From NCBI RefSeq assembly GCF_051014685.1, contig NW_027478783.1, positions 62,001-126,000 of the forward strand: a stretch of DNA of 64,000 nt, written 5' to 3'. The notes under the pieces were generated by a model. The model was not told the DNA's origin and did no database searches. It worked only from the letters and a program-made list of their open reading frames with translations. Each line of letters begins with the position of its first letter. The first letter of the stretch is position 1. The translations under genes were made by a program, and so were the position numbers. Below are positions 61,501-64,000 of this stretch, piece after piece. The stretch comes from Ptiloglossa arizonensis. Taxonomy: Eukaryota > Arthropoda > Insecta > Hymenoptera > Colletidae.

Positions 61501-61750
61501 CCCCCCACTGGACGGCGACGAATCCCGCCCCGTTCTCCAGTAAGGAGAACGGAGGGGACCCTTCACCGCCCTGCCACACAGCCGCCACCAAGCCGGCCGC
61601 ATCCCCCATCCAATGCGGATGGTCGGGGACGCGGTACGGCTCGGCGGCGACTGCCAGACCACCCCCCCACTCCGCCAGCGTCTGACACATCAGGTCCTGC
61701 GCTGCACGGCAGTGGTTGAGGTTGGCCTGCAGGAGGAGGCGGGGAGCCAT
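58577..61750 (-). CDS. ORF2: endonuclease-reverse transcriptase of R1-clade LINE
   Basis: This 1,057-residue protein nicks the target DNA and copies the element's RNA from the nicked 3' end (target-primed reverse transcription). An exonuclease/endonuclease/phosphatase-type endonuclease spans about residues 1-205, with N10 in QANLNHC, E37 in AEPY, GDFNA at 124-128 and SDH at 200-202. The reverse transcriptase spans about 470-760: SAYRPICLL near 508, motif A LDIANAF 581-587 (catalytic D582), motif B GVPQGSVLG 637-645, motif C YADD 671-674 (catalytic D673, D674) and KYLGLHLD near 745. A C-terminal C-X2-C-X8-H-X4-C follows at C959, C962, H971, C976. The start is fixed by the ATG overlapping the ORF1 stop as TAATG. 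There is no internal stop or frameshift and all key catalytic residues are present; the length matches R1-clade ORF2 (about 1,000-1,100). The Arg/Pro-rich tail after 1030 carries no domain I recognise. The coding sequence contains many long inverted repeats. Confidence 0.95.
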   Translation of the reverse strand: MAPRLLLQANLNHCRAAQDLMCQTLAEWGGGLAVAAEPYRVPDHPHWMGDAAGLVAAVWQGGEGSPPFSLLENGAGFVAVQWGGVAVVGCYVSPNCGLAAFEQYLAGVGACLTRIAPRPVLVLGDFNAWSVAWGSPRTNRRGEALGDWAAGFDLRLINRGSELTCVRRGGGSIVDLTFGSPGAARMVSGWDVVVGEETLSDHRYIRVVLTSPEAAAAPHRHLRPGAGSAPPPPRRWALRRLDKDVLVAAALAETWPRRETRLPDLEGAVARLGSAVARICDAAMPRAGPRSPRRAVYWWSGEIGELRTACVRARRQYTRARRRAGRNGDDGARARAAELYESYRAGKRALQVAIKRAKAQSWKELLETLERDPWGRPYRIVLNKLRPWAPPITEGLDPQLLRDVVDTLFPIVGESGPRPSADPTTWSAELGVSAGELAAAIRRLGAKDTAPGPSGVPGRVLVLAADVLGDALRELFDRCLEAGRFPSAWKVARMVLLRKEGRPADSPSAYRPICLLDDVGKLLERVVAARIVGHLSRGGPGLAECQFGFREGRSTIDAIRRVRSLSASAVSRGGVALAVSLDIANAFNTLPWAAIRRGLEEHRVPAYLRAVVEDYLRDRWIEYPGRCGTERRAVYSGVPQGSVLGPLLWNLGYDTVLRAEDLPDGVSLTCYADDTLLLAVGGDWRGAVRAAEDGVRRVVSRIRGIGLEVALHKTEVLGMYRPRGEPPPPLIRVGETDVEVRSQMKYLGLHLDSHWRFEGHFRALAPRLERIVGALGRILPNLRGPSDRVRRLYAGMVHSVALYGAPVWAGDLAASRRSKVLLRRVQRRLALRIARGYRTVSYEAASVLSGLPPADLIAGAHAAFYEGRMRAREDGVVLAGCEVEALRRQARESMLQLWQQRLAEPLFGQRTVRAIRPVLFEWLGRRFGSLTYRLVQVLSGHGCFGQYLCRIGVEEAARCWHCPADEDTAQHTLEVCPAWGVERRVLTAVIGADLSLPGVVQAMLGSETKWRAVASFCEEVISRKEAASRIRESGRPRARPRPRPGAGGPPEGLGRPP
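58581..58612. repeat. Hairpin at the 3' end of ORF2 (a)
   Basis: GGTGGCCTCC (58581-58590) pairs with 58602-58612 across a one-base bulge. Directly next to it GGCCTC (58620-58625) pairs with 58630-58635, loop 4. Confidence 0.5.
58673..58712. repeat. Hairpin at the 3' end of ORF2 (b)
   Basis: Perfect 10-bp stem, 58673-58682 with 58703-58712, and a nested 5-bp stem GCGAG/CTCGC (58684-58688 with 58697-58701). Confidence 0.6.
59133..59181. repeat. Perfect 19-bp inverted repeat in ORF2
   Basis: Positions 59133-59151 pair perfectly with 59163-59181 around an 11-nt loop. The arms encode the AGAHAAFYEGRMRAR region (about residues 858-872), C-terminal to the reverse transcriptase. Confidence 0.9.
59266..59314. 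repeat. 20-bp hairpin with 4-nt loop in ORF2
   Basis: A perfect 13-bp stem, 59278-59290 with 59295-59307, closes on a 4-nt loop. An outer 7-bp stem, 59266-59272 with 59308-59314, stacks on it across a 5-nt one-sided bulge. Confidence 0.85.
59398..59459. repeat. 22-bp hairpin in ORF2
   Basis: 59398-59420 pairs with 59438-59459: 21 Watson-Crick pairs and one G-T wobble, with one bulged A at 59406 and a 17-nt loop. Confidence 0.85.
59495..59539. repeat. 20-position hairpin in ORF2
   Basis: 59495-59514 pairs symmetrically with 59520-59539; 18 of 20 positions pair, loop 5 nt. Confidence 0.8.
59554..59652. repeat. Compound 27-bp hairpin in ORF2
   Basis: A perfect 14-bp stem, 59554-59567 with 59639-59652, is continued without a gap on one side by a second 14-position stem, 59568-59581 with 59617-59630 (13 pairs), with an 8-nt bulge on the other strand. 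CCGAG/CTCGG closes a small hairpin inside. Confidence 0.8.
59974..60039. repeat. Compound hairpin over reverse transcriptase motif A
   Basis: 59978-59987 with 60026-60035 (9 of 10 pairs) encloses a perfect 9-bp stem, GCATTGGCG (59994-60002) with 60017-60025, and an inner GTCC/GGAC. The codons for the LDIANAF catalytic motif lie in it. Confidence 0.65.
60550..60672. repeat. Large foldback (about 44 bp) in ORF2
   Basis: Nested perfect stems run from outside in: 8 bp (60550-60557 with 60665-60672), 12 bp (60561-60572 with 60643-60654), 4 bp (60575-60578 with 60634-60637), 12 bp (60579-60590 with 60619-60630), 4 bp (60593-60596 with 60614-60617) and 4 bp (60597-60600 with 60608-60611), ending in a 7-nt loop. 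Confidence 0.85.
60751..60798. repeat. 15-bp hairpin in ORF2
   Basis: CCCGCGCG and CGTCGTC in 60751-60766 pair with 60784-60798 across one bulged C; loop 17 nt. Confidence 0.7.
60797..60866. repeat. Compound hairpin in ORF2
   Basis: A 10-bp stem (60797-60806 with 60857-60866) and, after a small internal loop, a 7-bp stem (60808-60814 with 60848-60854) enclose a 5-bp CGGAC/GTCCG hairpin. Confidence 0.65.
61530..61552. repeat. 9-bp hairpin in the endonuclease region of ORF2
   Basis: CCGTTCTCC (61530-61538) pairs perfectly with 61544-61552, loop 5 nt. It lies over the PFSLLENG codons. Confidence 0.6.
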
Positions 61751-61752
61751 TA
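61748..61752 (-). promoter_or_regulatory. UAAUG stop-start overlap coupling ORF1 and ORF2
   Basis: The ORF1 stop TAA (61752-61750) and the ORF2 start ATG (61750-61748) share one A, giving TAATG. In the silkworm R1-clade element SART1, ORF2 is translated by termination-reinitiation at exactly such a UAAUG, so the same coupling is the likeliest mechanism here. A hairpin, 61763-61769 with 61790-61796 (7 bp) plus a nested 5-bp stem, lies about 10 nt upstream in the RNA; a role for it is inference. Confidence 0.8.
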
Positions 61753-62637
61753 TTTGATGGCCTCCTCACCGCCTCCTGGTGGCACCTCCGTGAGGACGGC
61801 GGCGGGGCCGATGTCCACCTCCATCGCGGACACCAACGCCGTCGCCGCCTCCGACCTCTTCCTTGCGACCGTCGCGTCGGTCGCGGCCAGGTCCGCAGGC
61901 GCCGCGGCGCTCGCAGCTGGGGCCGCTCTCACCGGCGCCGGGAGCGGCCCCGGCGCCCCTCTCCTCTGCCCTCGTCGGGATGGGGGGGTACATTGCTTCC
62001 CCCCCATTCGGTGCGCGGCTGGTCTCCCCATGTCCGCACACAGCGGGCACTTGGGGGCCGCCGCGCAGTGGCTCGCGCGGTGGCCTTCGGCACCGCAGCG
62101 GTAACAAGTACCGCTGCGGTCCACCGCGGAGGTGCACCGCTGCCTGACATGGCCCGTCTCCAGACAGCGGTAGCACTGGAGTGGGCGTTGGGCGAGGACC
62201 TCGATCCTTGCCGACACCCACCCCACCACGATCCTCCCGACTGCTTCTAACTTCCGGGCAGCCGGAAGAGGGCACCGTGCCCACACCGCTCCCAGGCCGG
62301 TGGAGGACCGCCGGACCTCCCCGGTCCGGATGTCCCCCTCAGAGCAGCCACCGGCCTGGTTCAGCGCCCTGGCCACCTCCTCCCGGGTGACCGAGTCGTC
62401 CAGCCCACAAACGCGCAGCTCCGCGCTCTTTGTGGGCCGGGCGACCCTGACACCCCGGGGTGCCAAGGCCTCGCCCAGCTTTTCGGCCAGTCGGTCCGCC
62501 CTGGCTGCGTTGTCGGGGCCGCTCACGCGCAGCATGAGCGCCCCCGTCACTGCCCATCTCGGGCGGACCGACTCGATGGCGAGTGCGGCCAAGGATATCT
62601 TTTCCTTGGCCGCTGCCATCACCTCCCCGTAGGAGAC
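61750..62637 (-). CDS. ORF1, C-terminal part: gag-like nucleic-acid-binding region with three CCHC knuckles (after frame break)
   Basis: Numbering from the first certain codon at 62637, this 295-residue segment opens VSYGEVMAAAKEK, the usual continuation of R1-clade ORF1 after a TVPEG-type motif. An RRM-like or gag-like region spans about 30-145 (ELRVCGLDD near 73, GLGAVWARCPL near 114). Three zinc knuckles follow: C155/C158/H163/C168 and C178/C181/H186/C191 (both C-X2-C-X4-H-X4-C), and C197/C200/H209/C216 (C-X2-C-X8-H-X6-C); they lie at about 61990-62175. This triplet is a hallmark of R1-clade ORF1, which packages the RNA and helps direct it to the target. The segment ends at TAA overlapping the ORF2 ATG. 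It has no good start of its own: the first in-frame codons that could serve are GTG ATG at 62622-62617, inside a conserved motif, so it belongs to the frame starting at 63694. Confidence 0.85.
   Translation of the reverse strand, partial: VSYGEVMAAAKEKISLAALAIESVRPRWAVTGALMLRVSGPDNAARADRLAEKLGEALAPRGVRVARPTKSAELRVCGLDDSVTREEVARALNQAGGCSEGDIRTGEVRRSSTGLGAVWARCPLPAARKLEAVGRIVVGWVSARIEVLAQRPLQCYRCLETGHVRQRCTSAVDRSGTCYRCGAEGHRASHCAAAPKCPLCADMGRPAAHRMGGKQCTPPSRRGQRRGAPGPLPAPVRAAPAASAAAPADLAATDATVARKRSEAATALVSAMEVDIGPAAVLTEVPPGGGEEAIK
61919..61951. repeat. 10-bp hairpin in ORF1
   Basis: GGGGCCGCTC (61919-61928) pairs with 61942-61951; the loop itself contains the palindrome CCGGCGCCGG. A further 9-bp hairpin, 61980-61988 with 61999-62007, follows 28 nt away. 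Confidence 0.6.
62092..62120. repeat. 12-bp hairpin over the second zinc knuckle
   Basis: Perfect 12-bp stem, 62092-62103 with 62109-62120, loop 5 nt, over the codons for CYRC of knuckle 2. Confidence 0.75.
62403..62437. repeat. 9-bp hairpin with nested stem in ORF1
   Basis: GCCCACAAA (62403-62411) pairs with 62429-62437; inside it GCGC (62413-62416) pairs with 62423-62426. Confidence 0.6.
62489..62573. repeat. 13-bp inverted repeat enclosing a second hairpin in ORF1
   Basis: Perfect 13-bp arms, 62489-62501 and 62561-62573, flank an internal 10-bp bulged hairpin (62515-62525 with 62535-62544). Confidence 0.65.
62575..62620. repeat. 17-bp hairpin downstream of the G10 frame break
   Basis: GATGGC (62575-62580) pairs with 62615-62620, and a perfect 11-bp stem, 62585-62595 with 62603-62613, lies inside it with a 7-nt loop. 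Confidence 0.75.
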
Positions 62638-62638
62638 G

Positions 62639-62648
62639 CCCCCCCCCC
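62639..62648 (-). other. ORF1 frame break in a G10 homopolymer
   Basis: Ten Gs on the coding strand separate the ...TVPEGG reading from VSYGEV in the next frame. The two frames differ by one base, so a run one base shorter would keep a single ORF1 frame. Alternatives are a sequencing or assembly length error in the homopolymer, a real slippage mutation that disables this copy, or a +1 frameshift used in translation. A hairpin starts 18 nt downstream in the RNA (62620 to 62575), but hairpins are so common in this element that this is weak support for programmed shifting. Confidence 0.8.
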
Positions 62649-63694
62649 TCCGGGACGGTCAGCATGACTGCTGCCGTTGAAGGGGGGCGTCCCAGACGGG
62701 GCTTCGCCCTCCCCGCCTTTCCGTCCCTCTTCGGGGCAACCGGCGGGGGAGGCGGCGGCACCCGGGCCGCCCTCCTCGCCGTCCTTCCCGCCCTTCGGCC
62801 CAGGACCTCGGTCCACAAGGGACCGGATGGGGGCGGCGGCGGAGGCATTTGTGCCCCCGCCGTCGCCCCCACCACGGCACCCTTGCCCTTCGTCTTTGCC
62901 GCAGGGCCCGGAACCGCGATGGTCCCCCCCTGCGGTCCCCCGCCCCCCGTTTGTTTCCCAGGCCCGGTCCTCGGTCCCGCCGGCGCTCCGCCCTTGGGGC
63001 GAAGCGCCGCCCGGATTTCGCCGCGGATGACGGCCATCATGGCCGCCATCTTGGCGTCCATGAGGAGCTCGATGCTCCTCATGGACGTCGCTGGTGTGGG
63101 GGGAGCTCCCGCCTTCCCCCTCCCACACGTGCAGTCGCCCGTCGGCCCCGGATGAGGGCGCCTCCTAAGGGCGTCCGTCTCCCTCCGCGAGCACGCAAGC
63201 TCGTCTTTCAGAGCCTCCACACGCTGCCTCAATTGGGCGTTCGTGTACTCCAAGGCAGCTGGGACACGTCGTCCCAGCTCCTGGAGAGCCCTCCGCGCCT
63301 CCGTCGCGGCCTGGCCAACCGACCTCGCGGAGGCTGTAGTCAGCCCCCGCGAGGTGGCGGCCACCTTCTCAATAGACCTCAGGGACGAGGCAATACGGGC
63401 CGATACATGGGCCGTATCCTCGTCCCTGAGGTCCTCCTCCCCGTCGCTCACCGTGAGCAACGGTGGAGCAGCGGACGTGGACGGAGCTTCCTCCGTCCTC
63501 CGCCCCTCCACCGTCCTGCGCCTCTTTACGCCCGCGGCGCTGGTCGCGGACGCCAGGGACGAGACCGACGCCGTCTCGTCCCCCTCCTCGAACGGCGCCG
63601 GGTGGGGCACGAGTGCCCCCTCCGTCGCCACCCCTCGCGCCACACGCACCGTCCCCCCTCCCCCTTTTTTTTTTTTAGAATTAGTTTTTTCCAT
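62639..63694 (-). CDS. ORF1, N-terminal part (before frame break)
   Basis: The ATG at 63694 lies in AAAATGG, a good eukaryotic context, and is the first ATG after the in-frame stop at 63844-63842. An in-frame TTG at 63829 is not a credible start. To the frame break it encodes 352 residues. Features: a lysine run at 7-10 encoded by twelve As; a basic patch KRRR at 57-60; a helical, probably coiled-coil stretch at about 97-178 rich in Ala, Arg and Glu; Met-rich helical MDAKMAAMM near 212; proline runs at about 284-289 and 313-318; and STAAVMLTVPEG at 339-350, the motif that in relatives runs straight into the gag-like region. Low complexity N-termini of this kind are normal for R1-clade ORF1. 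Without a frame correction this frame drifts into nonsense and stops at 62339. Confidence 0.75.
62828..62871. repeat. 20-position hairpin with 4-nt loop in ORF1
   Basis: 62828-62847 pairs with 62852-62871: 18 Watson-Crick pairs, one wobble and one mismatch. The sequence is GGC/GCC-rich, so part of the match may come from low complexity. Confidence 0.65.
63055..63087. repeat. Perfect 14-bp hairpin in ORF1
   Basis: 63055-63068 pairs with 63074-63087 around the 5-nt loop TCGAT, over the codons for SMRSIELLMDA. An imperfect 12-position stem (63094-63105 with 63117-63128) follows at once. Confidence 0.85.
63257..63279. repeat. 9-bp hairpin in ORF1
   Basis: AGCTGGGAC (63257-63265) pairs perfectly with 63271-63279, loop 5 nt. 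Confidence 0.6.
63322..63355. repeat. 13-bp hairpin in ORF1
   Basis: ACCTCGCGG (63322-63330) with 63347-63355 and, past one mismatch, GGCT (63332-63335) with 63342-63345; loop 6 nt. Confidence 0.7.
63375..63433. repeat. 22-bp hairpin in ORF1
   Basis: A perfect 16-bp stem, 63375-63390 with 63418-63433, continues past a 2-nt bulge into ATACGG (63393-63398) with 63412-63417. Confidence 0.85.
63460..63514. repeat. 22-bp hairpin with 4-nt loop in ORF1
   Basis: 9 bp (63460-63468 with 63506-63514), 5 bp (63471-63475 with 63499-63503) and 8 bp (63479-63486 with 63491-63498), closing on CTTC. A 10-bp hairpin (63556-63565 with 63573-63582) and a 7-bp one (63604-63610 with 63613-63619) follow. Confidence 0.85.
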
Positions 63695-64000
63695 TTTGGA
63701 TCCCACGAGTTGGTCGGAACGTAAGTCGACCCGGGCAGAGCCGCCATACCCGGGCAGGCCTAAATACTCCGGGGGGTCGGCAGGTACCCCGGAGTTGTTG
63801 GCCGCTTGGGATTGGGGCCTCCCCCCCAACCACGCATCCCATCACCGCGCACCGTAGCTTAGGATTGGAGGGCAATTTATAGAGTTACCATCCTCGCGGC
63901 CCGGGCGGTAAAGCCAAGGCCCCCGTCCCTCCTGCCGTCACGTACCACTCTCAAAGCCAAAAGAGGAATTGGGAGTGGGTCGTTGCGACGACCAACAGGA
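63695..64000 (-). other. 5' UTR of the retrotransposon (partial)
   Basis: This stretch is upstream of the ORF1 ATG and extends past the window. No satellite heptamers reappear. It has short direct repeats of CCCGGGCAG (63730 and 63750 regions) and a perfect 9-bp hairpin, 63766-63774 with 63787-63795. No promoter motif is evident; many LINEs have internal promoters in the 5' UTR, but nothing here proves one. Confidence 0.6.

Larger units (their letters stand above)
57978..64000 (-). mobile_element. R1-clade non-LTR retrotransposon, 5'-incomplete in window
   Basis: Read on the minus strand this is a canonical LINE: partial 5' UTR, ORF1 (gag-like, three zinc knuckles), ORF2 (AP-like endonuclease, reverse transcriptase, C-terminal CCHC), 3' UTR and poly(A). 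Domain order, the two overlapping ORFs, the ORF1 knuckle triplet and the ORF2 opening QANLNHC fit the R1 clade (R1, TRAS, SART, RT, Waldo). The tail joins the heptamer array directly, with no intervening sequence. G+C is far above that of the satellite. The 5' end is not reached by 64000, so full length, target-site duplication and the right-hand flank are unknown. ORF2 is open throughout; ORF1 has one frame break. Confidence 0.95.

Noticed and set aside
62575..62648. Programmed frameshift signal (G10 plus downstream hairpin)
   Set aside because: Not accepted as a feature: the spacer of 18 nt is long and similar hairpins occur throughout the element, so their coincidence with the G run is not informative.
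63695..63829. ORF1 starting at 63829
   Set aside because: The codon there is TTG, not ATG. The first ATG of that frame is at 63694 in a good context.

Overview
The window has two parts. Positions 1-57977 are one uninterrupted tandem array of the heptamer CGTATAA (TTATACG on the other strand). Positions 57978-64000 are the 3' part of a GC-rich non-LTR (LINE) retrotransposon on the minus strand, whose poly(A) tail abuts the array. The element belongs to the R1 clade: ORF1 is gag-like with three CCHC knuckles, and ORF2 has an N-terminal apurinic-like endonuclease, a reverse transcriptase and a C-terminal CCHC. R1-clade elements are typical of arthropods, so an insect nuclear genome is the best reading. 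Very GC-rich R1-like elements next to an AT-rich satellite would fit Hymenoptera, but that is a guess. No bacterial gene, tRNA, rRNA or CRISPR array is visible.

Satellite (1-57977): variant heptamers (for example CGTACAA, CGTACGA, CGTATGA, CGAATAA, CTTATAA, GGATTAA) are interspersed with runs of up to 62 perfect units. At every checkpoint I sampled the unit begins at a coordinate divisible by 7, from position 7 to position 57967, so I see no net out-of-phase indel over about 8,280 units. The variants form higher-order blocks: a ~7.85-kb block is repeated 14.67-14.70 kb away, a partial third copy lies about 32.8 kb upstream of the second, and shorter units recur at 1,582, 1,680, 3,066-3,073 and 4,795 bp. 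All offsets are multiples of 7. The long open frames on the minus strand of the array are an arithmetic by-product of a 7-bp unit without stops on that strand, not genes.

Retrotransposon (57978-64000, minus strand, right to left): a partial 5' UTR; ORF1 from the ATG at 63694, broken by one surplus base in a ten-base G run at 62639-62648; an ORF1 stop that overlaps the ORF2 start as TAATG (61748-61752); an intact 1,057-residue ORF2; a ~570-nt 3' UTR; and 27 As. The 5' end and the other satellite flank lie beyond the window, so target-site duplication cannot be assessed.

The strongest unexplained signal is that the retrotransposon is packed with inverted repeats. I found more than 30 hairpins by eye, with stems of about 7-22 bp (one compound foldback of about 44 bp), across the 3' UTR, ORF2, ORF1 and the 5' UTR. 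Several are perfect over 13-19 bp with loops of 4-21 nt, which base composition alone should not produce. Together with apparent placement inside a heptamer array, the UAAUG junction and a target-like ACGTTA just before the tail, the window suggests a satellite- or telomere-associated R1-clade element with an unusually structured RNA genome.
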